DNA of 64,000 bases from Strigops habroptila (taxonomy: Eukaryota > Chordata > Aves > Psittaciformes > Psittacidae). The stretch spans positions 42,184,744 through 42,248,743 of the forward strand of contig NC_044279.2 of NCBI RefSeq assembly GCF_004027225.2, read 5' to 3'. Below, piece by piece: positions 12,701-26,152 of this stretch. Below the pieces are notes generated by a model. It had not been told where the DNA came from, did not search any database, and was given only the letters and a program-made list of their open reading frames with translations. How positions within the stretch are numbered: the first letter of the stretch is position 1; the number at the start of each line of letters is the position of its first letter. The position numbers were made by a program, and so were the translations under genes.

Positions 12701-15700
12701 TCCTTCTGCAAGGAGTGAACCACGCAGCAAACCGGCAGTTCTGAGCACAACTGGAAGAGCCACTCAAATGCAGTTTCTTCTCTCTACAGTGAGAGAAGGG
12801 AACCTCAACCCCCATGGAAAGGAGTGAAAGAGCATCAGCACCCTGGAACCAGGGCAGGCAGAAAACAGTAGGCTATGACATTTTGCAAACCCAAACTATT
12901 TTGCAATGTGCTCTTGTCCTGCCTTCTTAAGCAAGACTGATGTCAGGTTGATAAACCAGCCTGTATAACTCTGCTAATGTAGCCCTGTCCAGAACATTTT
13001 CTTTCTATGAAGAGACTAGACACAAGCTGTTTTCAATTGCTGGAATTCTGCCTTCTGGTACTAAAGGCTCTCGATACACACAGTAAATCCCAGAAAGTAA
13101 ATGGGAGAAGACAAAGAAAAAAATACAATCAAAAGGTTGTTGTACGCACATGGAAATGAACAGTGAAAGATGATGATCGAAAAGACAGAAGCAAGAGGCA
13201 TTGCAAAGGAGGAAAGCTTATGCAGTTGCTTTGTCCTCTTTCCTGGAGCAATCCCTAGTAACAGGAAGACTATCCAAACACCACCACAGAGCCACATTTT
13301 TTTCTTGGTAAAACACAGACCTGAGGTGGCAACATTTTTCCATGTTCTCTCTCTCCCTCTCTGAAGAGTTGTTTAGTCATCCTGGTGGAGACAATTTCAA
13401 AAGCAAATAGGCTGTCACACCAATTTTCATTTGGGATTCAAATTTACCTAAATGAGAAGCCCTGTCTGTATTCAATAGCTTTTAAAAACAGGTGAAGAAA
13501 AGTTAGTAAAATGCCAACTCTTTTGAGTTCTTTTGAGGGCAAGTGGCTCTAGAATATACACATTTTGAGCAGTGACAATCTAGATCTGGAAATACTACCA
13601 GTCAAAAATAACATGAAAGGAGAGTGGTAAGGAAGCAAGAGAAGTCCCTTCAGAACAGCTAAAGAAATATAAATATCCTTGATCCTTCCAGCTCGTGCTT
13701 CTTTAGCAGAAACACTCAGCCACAGACTCTGAGGACTTGGGAAGCAGCTGAAGTGGTACTAGCGGCGGTTTCCTGTCTCGGGGGTAACAGGGGACAGAGA
13801 TTATCATGGTTCTTCTGCAGTCGCCACTGCAGTCATATCTGCTGAACAAGAAGTATGTTTGGTGAGGGACTGGTACTTTCCATTAAAAATAAATAAATCA
13901 CAGTTCCCTCTCTATTGACACAGCAGTTGGGCACCTCTGTAATCAACCTTTCTGCTGATGGATGGTCTTGTTTGGGTATCTTTCACAAGCAAAAGCTAAA
14001 AGAGGAAAGAGAGTTTAACTAGGACACAGCCACCAAATTTGGCAGCATTCCCTTCAAATGTTTTTTTAAGGATTTTGTCCATATGAGTTCTGAGCACAAA
14101 TGCCAAATGACATTCAGAAGAGAAAGATTAAGCTGATAAAACTGTGCAGCAGGCTTTTTCTACTATTTGGGCTGCCTGTGTTACACAAATTACATTGCAT
14201 TTTTTGCTTGATTAAAATGAAAGGAAGTGAAAGTAGGTACTAGGCTTCCTTTTTAATTAACTGATTAAAAAGGATCATCTGTGTGTTTGTCCTTTCATTT
14301 CATTTCACTAGCCAAATGGGTTCTCAGAAGAGCTGTGCTGCAAGATAGACTATCTCTAATGAGGTAGCAATTTTTTTCGCAGGTATTTACGTACTTTATC
14401 TGGATGCCTCATTGTTAGTAAGTCTCTCCTCTGCCCAGGCAGCTGTGTCTATGATAGCAGAACAACATGTTCCCTCCAGTACAGCATGTGGAGTTATTTC
14501 ATGTCCAACCAGAGATAAAATGTAAGCTACTCAAAAGGAACTTCCAAATCACCCTGTAAAAGGAAACTGCAGAGAGACAAGCTGCTGGCAAGAAGAGAGA
14601 TGAAAGGGTTATGTTAAGGACTTATTGACCATATTTCTCTTTCATCGGGCTGGATTATGCAATCTGCCATGTGCTGAATACTTGCAGTTTCTAAGAGCTG
14701 AGCAAGCATTACAGATATGTGCGGAGTGAATACCTTCTTTTAAATGACATGCTGGGAAAACAGTCATTTTGCTCAGAGGTCAGGATGTGGAGGGAACAGG
14801 TGTCAGACACAGATATTTTGGAATGGTTCTTCCATGCACTTTGGAGCATGCAAGGGAAAAGATTTAATCTGCATTGTTACAAGGGTTGGTGGATACTTCC
14901 CTTCCTTATTTAGACATATTTACTGAAAAGGGAATGAGACCACCTGGTAATATATTTTTAAGTATTCCTGCAGGGCAGGGCTGTGGGGACCTGGAAACCT
15001 GCCCGGCTGCAGCACCACTGGAGCAGGGACTGATGGTCCCAAGGGCCTGAAATGGGGTCCTGGGCTGTGGGCAGGGTGGGCGGAATTCTAGGAGGGAAGC
15101 CATGGATCCCTAAAATAAAAAGAGTTTGTACTGGATGCCAAACTTTCAGTTGGCTACATTTGAATGAGGTTAATCCCCCATAGCAGATCTAGGCTTACTC
15201 TGCCTAATGCTTCAGGATGAATTTTATCAAATGACATTCTCACTAAATGATTTTGGAATCTTAAACTTACTTAAGTGCTTGTGTTTCCTTTACCCTAGCC
15301 CTTTGTCACTTGGGTGATTTGTGCCAGCCATCTGGTAGCAGATGTCCGTTGCAGAGAGTTCTGCAGCAAAAAGGCATTAAACACTTTAGCCTTCCCAGCA
15401 TCATCTTTTTAGGTCTTTCTCCCCCTTGCCGCAGCAGACCAAAGCCTTCTCAGCCTTCCTCTTACTATTAGTGCAACTACAAAAGGATTTCCTGTTACTC
15501 CTTACAGCCAAGCCTTTCTGCTTTTTCTCTCCCCAGTAGTGTGTTGCTCTCTTACTGTTGCAGCCATGCTGGGGTTTTTAGAGTTCTCCTTCTGCACCCA
15601 GGTGGGTAACAGAGCCTTCCGCAGGGGTGCCTTGCTCTCCCACCTGCCAGCTTATTTGTTTCCTTCTGACTTTACCTATCACCCTCTGAGGTTGGTGAAA

Positions 15701-18700
15701 TCTGCTTATTTTGAGTATCTATTGCCTCATACTGTTCCTCTTTTCAGAAAATAGAGAACTCTGCAACTTCAGAGACAGCCCAGGCTGCCCCCATCATGAT
15801 CTTGAAACTTGTTGAATCGTTAATCCCGGTGTACTGTTTTTCCAAGCACTTAAAGCACTTCATTACTACTCCTGTCTTTTGGACGCAGAAATGTAGAAGA
15901 CCTCAGAAATCAAAATAAACTTCATGTCTCTTGCTTTTGCGTGCTGGAACAGTGGCTCACTGATGTGTTAGCATATGAAGAGGGCAGAAAAATGTCTTTT
16001 ATTTTTAAAAAATGTCAAGTCACCCTTGGTACAATAGACCCACAGTTCAAATATAAAAATAAAGATAAATACAACTCTCAGGTCTGTCATTCTAATTGGG
16101 CAATCTGTTGGAAACATGAAAACTGCAGACAGCTTTTAAAGAAGTTGTGCTTTCATTTTGATACCGTTCAAAACTACAAGTAATTTAAATCTAAAGGGTA
16201 TCATCAACCACATTCCAATGAAACCAATGGAGAATTTCTTGTGCTCAGTGGTGGATTTTAGCTATGACTGAAAGTATGGAGCAAAATAAGATGTTCAATC
16301 TTTTAAGTTAAATCTCAATAATCAAACTTGTGAGGAATAATTTGAATTGTTTGTTTTTATCCCTCGTATTATTATGTTTATGATTACCATCTCTAGTTCT
16401 GTTGGCTTTATAAGAAGCAGAAAGTGTTCTTTAAATAAACATTATTAACGATCATGTGCAGGGATTTTGCAAAATGTGCACTGTCTAAAATATCCTGCGA
16501 AACACAAATAGTAGTGTTTGAGCATTAGCTTTAGCTTCACTGTCTTTCTGAGTAATTCATGCTGCTTTAAAAGGTTAACAAACAAATAAAAACATATGGT
16601 AAACAACAAATCACCAAACTGCGGGTGCAATTCTGTACAAGTGTAGTTCAGAGTTAGGAAAAGATGAAAAAAAATGGAGGAAGTAGGGGATTATGATGTC
16701 TTATTTATTTTTCTCTCTTCATGGGGAAGGTAGAAAACCACAAAAGATGTTTAGAAGAGAAGACCAAGCAATATTTTTATCTCTTGCTCTTCATTTTCTT
16801 AGTCAAAAAGGAATTACAAGCAAAATGTGAACTGACATCCCCAAACCTCAGCAAAATCTGGGTGAATATTTCTAAGTGCAAAATCACGCTTTTCAAAGCC
16901 AATATTTTGATGAAAATGAAACTATAACAGTATTTTTATGAAAAGATCTTTGAAATTGAAATACTGACTAGAAGCAAAAATTATTTCTAATATGCCATAA
17001 GCTGTTTGCATTCTGTGGATGTGCAATGGCAGCATTAAGTATTTCCAGATTTTTGCTTGTTTATTTTGAGGAATACCTTGCAAATGGAACTTGCACCGTT
17101 CTGATCATAGATGAGGCAAAGTACGGTCCTGCGATGCCCCACAAAACTGCTTCATCCATCACTGGAGAGAGATGCAGCATTTGTAAAAGGCAAAGTAATA
17201 GGTTGATAAGGATGTTGCTCAGAAGCCACAGAGTGATGAGGTGTGTGAGAGGTGTGCTTATTTCAACAGATCTTGATTTTGAGCAGAGGGAAGCTGGTGG
17301 CTGAGCAGCCCAGCACCATTCCCCATGGCAGCAAGGAGAGCTGCGTGCTGCGGCACTGCCATGTCTTGGCATTCCAGCTCCTGCTCCCAGACAAAAGGAG
17401 CTTTCATTTAAACTGAGAGGTATTGACTAACAAGCCACTGCACAACATGACAAACTGAACACAACTGTCTCAAGCAAGGCTCTATTAAAGCATGGGAAAT
17501 TTGCCATGGTCCCATGATTTATCATTTTAATTGGAATAAGACAGATTCCATCAACGATTACATAGCAGAGCAGCAAGAAATGTGTGTTTTTCTTTAGCAG
17601 CTGTTATTACGTGGGGTAAACAAAGAGCTAAGGTAGGAGCAAAACCCCTTTTCAGCGTAAACAGTCAATACCGAAGAAGCAAAATCATGCCTTTTCCACA
17701 GCCCTAATATGGCTACAGCCAGCCTTCCTTACCTCTTACAAATCCCTGTGCTAGTGCTACAGTAACTTCTCTCCACTTCTTGTTGGCATATTTGACCAAG
17801 AGTTTTCAAAGACTCATTCTTTGACCTTCCAGGTGCTGCTCATTTAGTTTCTTTTTATAGGCAGTAAGTTAAGTAGGGAGCCACGAGGACCACCGCCAAG
17901 CAGACAAAAACATAATGAAGCTTAGTATGCCTTGTTATAGCTCTGGTATTTTCACTATGTTAAATTAAGTACTTTAATATTATGCCTCAATGCTGATATA
18001 AAAAGCCATAATAATTAAGGTTATCATTTTAATTAATACATATCATGGCCTACTGGTTATTTTTTCCAGTGTTTCATAGCCTTTGTGGAAATGACACATT
18101 ATTGAGCAGACAAGCACAAGACTTAAAGCAGATTAATTAATGAAAACTGGTTTTCTGCTGTCAGAAAAATCGCTAATAATCCACTGTTTCCTAAACTGAA
18201 GATCACTGAATACATACTAATTTCAGAGCAGACAACATAAATTTAGGGACTTGGCCATCAGACTGCAATACAAAACCATGTCTGGAAGATAGGCTTCCAC
18301 TTTAGGACACAGGGAGATACATGTATCTAAGGGTAATCTAAGAAATACTTAGCAGATATTCAGCTGGAAATGCCCATAATGATCAGCAATGGTCAAAAGC
18401 TAAATAAAATAAAACAAAAGACGACTGTGCCACTGCGATCCAGATGTGAATACTGTGATCAGTTTTGGTAAGCATCATCTTTAGAGGTCTAGAGGAAAGG
18501 GAGGAAATTTGTTCATTCATGCCTCTTCTTCCAACTTTTTTTTCCTCAAGCAGTTGTTGGAAACAGGATTCTGAGCTGTTTCATCAGCTATACATGAGTT
18601 GAAAATAAGAACTAACTATATGGATTTAAACAACTACAGAAAAAGCACATTTGTATTTTCATTTGAGTGCTCACACAGCTCAGCGGATGAGCTGTCATTT

Positions 18701-21700
18701 TTGAGCGATGAACCATGTTTACTTTTGATTTTCATCCCATATCCTTCAGTGTTGTAACACAAGAAAGAATAAATTCTAGTTCTCAGAGCTGAACTAGTTG
18801 CCTAGTACATTTAATAGTAAAAACATAATCAAGACTAATTCAATGAAACAAATGGGTTTGACTAAACAATGTCATACAGAAACACCAGGCAAATTGAAAC
18901 ACCATTTCCCAGAGTTGTGTTCTGCTCTCGTCCTGGTAGAGATTTAATCTGAGTGTGTAATATATCATAATTAAATATGTTTCTGTTAATCATTTCATCA
19001 GGAATACACAGTCGGTGGCAAATAGTAGGCTAAAGGGTAGGACGCTGACAGTTGCTGTCATGAGTTTGCTAAGTAGGAAAGCAGGAAATTGCCAGACCTC
19101 CCTTCATTCACGTCTCTCCCATGCACAGGGGACAGAGAAGAGGTATCTTTTTCCCATGGAAAAAAACCCCAACCCTTAAATTCTAAACTACCTCCTACAC
19201 TTTCCTGTGAGTTAAAATTCCAGTTGCATCCTGACCAGCTCTTGGCTCCTCAGTTACCCGCTGCCAACTTGGAAATCTGTAGCACATTAAGAAAGCACAA
19301 GTTGAGGACAGCCCAAAGTAAAGTGAATTAAAATGATGATAAATATTGCAAGGAATATAATTTTAACTGAATAAAACCATTCCTTTTTTTTTTTCAGTGC
19401 TTCAGGAGAGTTTCCATTCTGAGATGCCAGAGAGAAAAAAAATATGGAAAAGTCAGGGAGAGCTTTTGTTAGAATACAGTGCACCTTGATTTGAGCATCT
19501 CTTCAAAATCTAACTCTGCAAATGGCACACAAATGTAATGTGCGGTTTGAGAAAGAAGCTGAATAAAAATATATCACTTCAGTCAATCTGTATTTCAGGA
19601 AGTGATGCAATCAAAGGCCGCAGCAAAGTGTGCCTCCCAGAAATACTCTGCCACCCACAGCATTGGGTAACTTTCCTTCAGCGTGAAACATGGTTGGGCT
19701 TAGCTACTGGTAGCACCAGTTAATTGCACCCCATGCAACCCTGCTGAAAGTGAAGAAAACAACAAATAGGTGATGTTATTTCCCTCCCTCTGAAGAAGTG
19801 GTTCTCATTAAACTCCTGTTACAAAGCCCCACGACAGCAGAAACGAGTCCTGCAGTTTCTCATAGGAAAATGCCTGCTCCACATCCCACCAAAGTGAAGG
19901 GAAAGGCTGGTTTGCTTGAGAGCTGTTTGTGTTTTGGATCTGGCCTCTTTTGCACCGCTGGTGCTTCTCTAATTTCAACTTTATTGGGTTTGTTTCATTT
20001 CTCTCATTTTGTCTCCCGTCCGCTGATTTTCTTTTCGTTCGTTTCTACCCATGGTTTCCAGAACTGTAAATGTATAAACAAGGAAAATTTATGGTCAGGT
20101 GAGAAAACTCAACACCTGACATTTATTTTAGCCAATGCTGATGCAATGATCGCAGCTGATAAATTACTATATTACATCACTGTATATGTTATATTGGCTG
20201 CCACCAAAGTAAGTTTTGCATATAGAGCATCCTACCACTGCATTACCTCAAACCTGATACTTTATATGCATATCTACACGGTCTATTTCCTGGCAGAGTT
20301 AACGGCTGCCTCAAAACTATTGCACAAGCAAAGTGGATCTAGAAGAGAGACCATTATTTGACGTTACTTATCCTGCTCTCAGGATATTTGGCTGTGTTTT
20401 TCAGTTGCCCTATTCCTGTGAGGCCACAGCTTCCCACCGCCGCTGCAGAAACGGTTCATCTGCTATTGCTGTCTTGCTTTCTGAGCAGGGCTGGTGGCAG
20501 GAAGCCACAATTGCTCTCTGTGTTTATCTCTCCCCATCTCACAACCCTGACAGAGTGACTATTTGGATAGCAAGAAGCTGTGGTAACTAAGCAGCCACAA
20601 AACCTAAAAGGGACATTTCCCAGCTACTTGCACTGCTAAGAGTAAGCGCAAAACAAGTCCTTTATACCAGAACAAGTATATTTTTTTAATGTGAATGGAG
20701 CGAGAAAAAGGAATAGCAGGTTTTGTGTGGGTGCTTTACTTACATAACCTTAAACTAAATCTTCCTGCTTTAGAATAAAAACTCTTCTTCCTAGAGAGTT
20801 TTCACTGACAAGGATATGAGCAATAACTTCATACTCCAGCTACAATCTCTAAGTAATTCATCTAGAACCTTTCTGTGGGTAGTTCAGACCCATGCACAGC
20901 CCATGTCCCTTCTTTTTCTAGAAAGTAGCTCCCATTTCCTTAGGGAATAACAGAATTCCTGCCTCTATGAAACAGCCAGACCCACTTAACCCCTTCCTGG
21001 CATATTTAAAACCTCACCTCTGGAAGAGGGGTTTCAAGCAAATACTACCAGATAGTTATAGAAAACGTTTGAAGGGGTAGGTTTAAAATGCAAGCTTCAA
21101 ACCCAGACCTCAGCTTTGCCAAAGGAGGTAGTGCTCAGATCCAGGACTTTGGTTTAGTGTCAGGCAGGGGATCAGGAGCAGACTCAGTGCGCAGACTGGG
21201 ACCAGCACTGCTCGCAGACCTGCCTCCTGTGCTCAGACCACTTGTGTTACTTTCAGGTTTTAAGCAAACAGTGCCAGTGACTGCAACAGTCTCCAAGAAA
21301 GCCTAACAAATGGTGATGAGACTGCTAGCAGCAGAATTACTCTTCTATTTTCAGATGGGTTACTAGAAGCAAAGATAAAATTTTACCTCAGTGGTGCTCC
21401 TGAAAAGTAAGATTTGCTCTTAAAAACATCACTGGAGATTTCAGGGGGTGTTCTGCTCACACATTAGCCTAAGAGTTTGAAGAGATTGAGGTCCCATTTT
21501 TATGCCTCAAGCACCATTATCTTCAGCGGACTTGCAGTATAAACAATGAAAAGTACATTTTAAAGAAGGAACTATGCCTACATTGCTGCAAAGGTAAACT
21601 CTGCCTAAACTCTGTGTATGCCTCTCCTCCAGACATCCTATGGCTAGCATAGCCCAGCTGGGCCAGAGATGATGCTCTCTGCAAGGGTTGGGGGCTGGTC

Positions 21701-21890
21701 TGAGGAGGTGTTTGTGCATCCTTAGTTTTTCCAACTGATGGGTGAGATTTCCTGGTGCATTCTGGTTGCCTTTTACCGCTTCGGAGTTGCAGAGCAGTCA
21801 TAAAGTTTAATTGCCCAATTAAGCAGGTTTTACAGTTGCTTTGCGTTGCTGGAGTAACTCAGAGCAGATTGAACAAACCAGTGAAGCTGG

Positions 21891-21928
21891 CACATATATA
21901 TACACACACATATATATATTTTTTTTTG
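21891..21928. repeat. AT/CA dinucleotide tract followed by a T run
   Basis: Alternating TA and CA units are followed by about ten T. This is low-complexity DNA. Confidence 0.85.
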
Positions 21929-24900
21929 TCAGAAAAACATGACATACATGGGCTAAAGTAACCTAAACACAGAGGTAGGTATTGCTTGTACTGGAAGGCA
22001 TGTGTTTCAGTGCTGTGGAATGAGCTACAAGTGAGTACCCTAATCCCTCCTGCTCTTGTACAAGAAGGAGCTTCGGGTGTGCAAGTGAAGCTGGCAATAT
22101 TGCTCATCTGGGCTGTGAGATGGAGCGGGAAACAGTGGCTGGGGCTTCCTGCTGCTCTCCTGAGGCAGCAGCAACAACCTTTTGAGACTGAATCATGAGA
22201 AAGGGAGGCAGGGGAAGCATGTAGGCATCGGTGACAATTTGCAAATGGAGGAGACTAAACTTTAATGGGGAGTGGAGTGCAGTGAAGTCAGCGGCAGGTG
22301 AGGGCTCACAGCAGCTCAGCCTGCAGCTCTGCTTCTCACTGCCTGCTCGTTCTTTACTGGGTCCATTTGGTAGCTTCTCTCACCACCCACCGGGTTCCTG
22401 TTTCTTTTCAAGTCTTTCGGTTGTGGGGTGACGCCGGATGCACGTGCCTAAGGAGAGGAGAACTTTAGCAAACACTTCAGGGTGGTGGAGGCCTCTAGAG
22501 ACAACTTCACTACAAATAAATGCTACGGTTATCTACACACCAGCAGGCATCTCAGTAAAAATGGCTCCACATGCAAGAAAGCTGCCTGCTTGCTTCCAGG
22601 TTAATTTTAATAATTTAATTTTTAATTTGTTAATTTAACAAAGCAGTTTGCTGACAATACAAACTATTGGTTAGAGCACTGCTTCTCAAACTGCAGCTAC
22701 CAGAGGAGCCATGGAAGAGGTCAAAAGGACCAAAGCTCACAAAAAGTTAATGAATTCACAACATTTTTATATTAAAATGCAACAATTAAAGGCAGTATTT
22801 CTCTTGAGAAGCAGGTGGTATCCAGGGCTTGCAGGATTGTCATGGAAACAGACAAATCAAAAAGAAAGCCATGCTTGCAAAACCAAAATAATAATAAATG
22901 GTGAAATGGGGCCCATCAGCAGACCCCAGCTCAGCCCCTGCAGGATGGTGCCCCTTTGGTGCAGCACTGGGGTCACCCTCAGCTCCTGGCTCATCCCATC
23001 TTGACAAGCAGCCCCGTTCCTCCTGCTCCCTGACAGAGCCAGCCTAAAAAGCTTTGGGGTTTTAGATCTGCACCAAATCATTACAACATTTTTTCAAGCA
23101 CTATTTTTGAGTTGGTGAAACTAATGTAAATCAGCTGATTTCTAGTTGTTCTTTAGTAGGGATTAGTAGAGGCGAATCTGACTTAGTGCAAACACACTTC
23201 AGTTTAGCTTGTCCATTATGTAATGACAGGGTTTGAGGTGCGGTTCTTGCTCAGTGGTGACAGAAAAGCTGAGAGCGCTTTAGCATTCACCCCCATGGCA
23301 TCTGGCAGTAACTCCCACCTGCTGTGGTGCCCCCTGCCATGTCCCAAGGGCACTCATAGTTATGTAGGGCTGTGTGCTAGCCTGGCTTCACCCTCCCCAC
23401 CCCCTACCACCCACATGCACTTAGATCAGCACTGACTCTGTTCCAGGCTTGTCACACTCCTCTGACAAAGTAATGACAGACAAAGGGATGAAAGATGAAG
23501 AGTGAAATTAGCAAGGAGGGGAATAGATGTAAGGAATACATGTGTGGAGTGGGAAATGGCTGACTAGATCATTGGCTGAAAAAAACACCCCACTGAGGCT
23601 TTCAGTTGTGTTTGAGGCAGCCTTTGGTAACAGCACTTCTACAGGACCCTGAACAGATGACAGAAGTTGCAAGGTCACTTTAAGTGAGCTGATTTCAAAT
23701 CTAGCTCAAATTAGCAGGGTTGGAGGTCTGATCACTAGATAGTTATGCAACAGTCACATGTGAAATCATCAGTTGGTCCTTACAGTGTAGTTCGAGTGGG
23801 ATGAGCTGGCACTGTAAAAGGTGTAAACCCTCTGTCTGACCTAAACCCTCCGAACAGACTTTCCTCTGGAGAATTAATGCAGGAATAGCAGAAAGAAAGC
23901 ACATATCGAGATTATTTTCTCATTCTCAGAACAGCCCATAAAGCGGTTATTTCTTCTGGGATTCTGGAAAAGAATAACTACATCTATTCTTTAGAGTTCT
24001 ATTGTTCGGACCAGAGCTACCTACCAAAATGTTGTCACATGTTACTTCAGGACATACGCCAACAAAATCTGAAATACAAACAGGCAGACATTAAAGGAAC
24101 CTAGAGAATTTATATCAAATGTGGATTGCAAACTCTGAGAAATTTGCACTGCCACTACTTTATATAAAGCAGGATTTCAGTTGCTATGGTTTCCAAATGG
24201 CCAGTTTACGAGCAATCAATAAAGGCACTGAATTAAAATTCAATCAGGAAGACTGACAGGGACTGTGCAGCTTCTGATGCTGAAGGCAAGGGTTCTGTTC
24301 ATGTTCAGTCAGAACTATTGGTTAGTTTGTTTAAGTCTTTGTATTCAGAGGGTTTGATAATTGCATAGAGGAAATTCATGCATGCACAGGCTGAGATCAC
24401 ACAGACAAGATGGTCTTTTTTTTCTTTTCCACAAATGATGGTTTGACTCCTTGTGCTGTTGAAAGGCTTGTATCCTGTCAAGCTCATAGGAGAGACAACT
24501 AACTGCAAAAAACATATTCACAATAATAAATCTCTATATTGCATTTTAATATTTTATGGAAGCATGATTAAATTATTTCTATTACATGTGAACTGTATGA
24601 ACGATGGTTTTAAAATTAATACAATATGGAAAATCTCAAGTGTTCTATTATTTTAATTAGAAAGGTATAAACACCAAATATATTAAAATGGAACTTCAAC
24701 AGAGTTGAAAACTGATGCTGTCTATGGACAAACCCCCCTATTTCTACCAATTCCATATGAGGTGGCAAGAATACATAATTACCATTACACTGATTTTGGG
24801 ATGATGGAAGATTGTGAAAAGTTATGTTGATGGCTTATCTATCTAAAATGTCACCCACTATGGGATGGAATTACATGGTAGAGATTATACAGGACTTCTT

Positions 24901-24990
24901 TGTCAAAATACTTTAATTCTTACAGTAAATGACTAGCAGCTGAGTCCAGAATGCACAATATAGAGACTTGATGAGCTTTTAGCTCCAATC

Positions 24991-25046
24991 TTAACAAAAC
25001 AAAACAAAAAAAACAAAAAAACCCCCAAAAAAACAAACAAAAAAAG
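24991..25046. repeat. A/C low-complexity tract
   Basis: Repeated aaaac-like units and poly-A interrupted by C runs. No element body was recognised next to it. Confidence 0.85.
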
Positions 25047-25617
25047 AGTGTTTCTATAACAGTTCAGAGTCTATTTAAATCCCATGCAATACATTTTTTC
25101 AGTCCTTAATACCCTGCTGCATTTGTCCTAAGCACAACCTGGGCCTGTATGTGAGATACTTGATGTGTTGCTTTCAGGATTGGCTAGAACAGAGGTGTAC
25201 TCCCTTTGATACAGAGAGCATGCTAGATGGAAAGTAAATGTTTCAAAGGCTTCTAATGATAATGAACAGAAGTCCCATTTTCAACAGTTACAGATACTTA
25301 AAAAAGTCTAATCTAATTAACTTTCAATTACATGTAGACTATGAATCTGTTTCATTCTGCAAACAGAACTCAGGCTCCGAAGCCACTTAAACGCAGAAGT
25401 TTTGTGTTCCTTTGGGAGTCAGGCACCTAAATGCCATATACATTTTTAGTATTTTTGAAACCTAAGGTTCATTTTCCATCTAACTATTGACTTCTGTGTG
25501 GTATAAAATCACCACACTTGCATTTCCATACTTACATTACTCTCCAAACTCCTTCACAAGACTTTGCAAGCTTGCATCAACAACACCTTCCACTGTGTAA
25601 GACTGCAGACAATGATC

Positions 25618-26152
25618 CTAGAATCACAGAAACATGTAGGTTGGCAAAGACCTTTAACATAACTGAACCCAACCATCAATCTAGCACTGCCAAGTCCACC
25701 ACTAAACCCCGTCCCTCAGTGACACATCTATACTTTCTAAATACCTGCAAGGATGGTGACTCAACCAATTCCCCGGGCAGCCTGTTCCGCTGCTTGACAA
25801 CCCTTTCAGTGAAGAAATTGTTCCTAATACCCAATCTAAATCTCCCCTGGTGCAACTTGAGGCCATTTCCTCTTCTCCTATCACTTGTTACTTGGGAGAA
25901 GACAATGACACCCACCTCACTACAACCTCCTTTCAAGTAGTTGTAAAGAGCAATAAGGTCTCCCCCGAGCTTCCTTTTCTTCAGACTAAACAACCTCAGT
26001 TCCCTCAGTTGCTCCCCACCAGACTTGTTCTCTAGACCCTTCACCAGCTTCGTTGCCCTACTCTGGACCTGCACCAGCAACTGAATGTCTTTCCTGTAGT
26101 GACGGGCCCAAAACTGAACACGGTATTCAAGGTGCAACACAGTGATGTACAA
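25618..26152 (-). mobile_element. CR1 LINE fragment, 3' end with ORF2 tail
   Basis: On the minus strand this is a 5'-truncated CR1 copy of about 535 bp. The + strand begins with the reverse-complemented 3' end (tagaatcacagaa, then a diverged ggttggcaaagacc segment). A minus-strand frame at 25,676-26,152 stays open for 158 codons and matches the C-terminal part of CR1 ORF2, downstream of the reverse transcriptase core. Motifs such as [48 protein letters not shown] and FFTERVV can be read. It is a dead fragment: the endonuclease and the catalytic part of the reverse transcriptase are absent. It looks more diverged from the common CR1 3' end than the copies at 37,274 and 52,157, so it may belong to an older subfamily. 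Confidence 0.93.

Larger units (their letters stand above)
3391..25617. other. Long intergenic stretch without a supported gene
   Basis: About 22 kb of AT-rich DNA. Short open frames occur throughout, but none has a recognisable domain. The longest, 187 codons on the + strand at 19,798-20,361, has no recognisable motif. Using a stop frequency of 3 in 64, about one open frame of this size is expected by chance in both strands of 64 kb. Separately listed items inside are a candidate spliced exon at 4,335-4,618, an AAT repeat at 7,211, a 30-bp duplication at 9,734, an AT/CA tract at 21,891 and an A/C-rich tract at 24,991. Confidence 0.55.

Noticed and set aside
19798-20361. 187-codon open frame on the + strand in intergenic DNA
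   Set aside because: No recognisable domain or repeat. With stops at 3 in 64 codons, about one frame this long is expected by chance in the six frames of a 64-kb window.
25518-25940. 140-codon + strand open frame
   Set aside because: It is mostly the antisense of the CR1 copy at 25,618-26,152.
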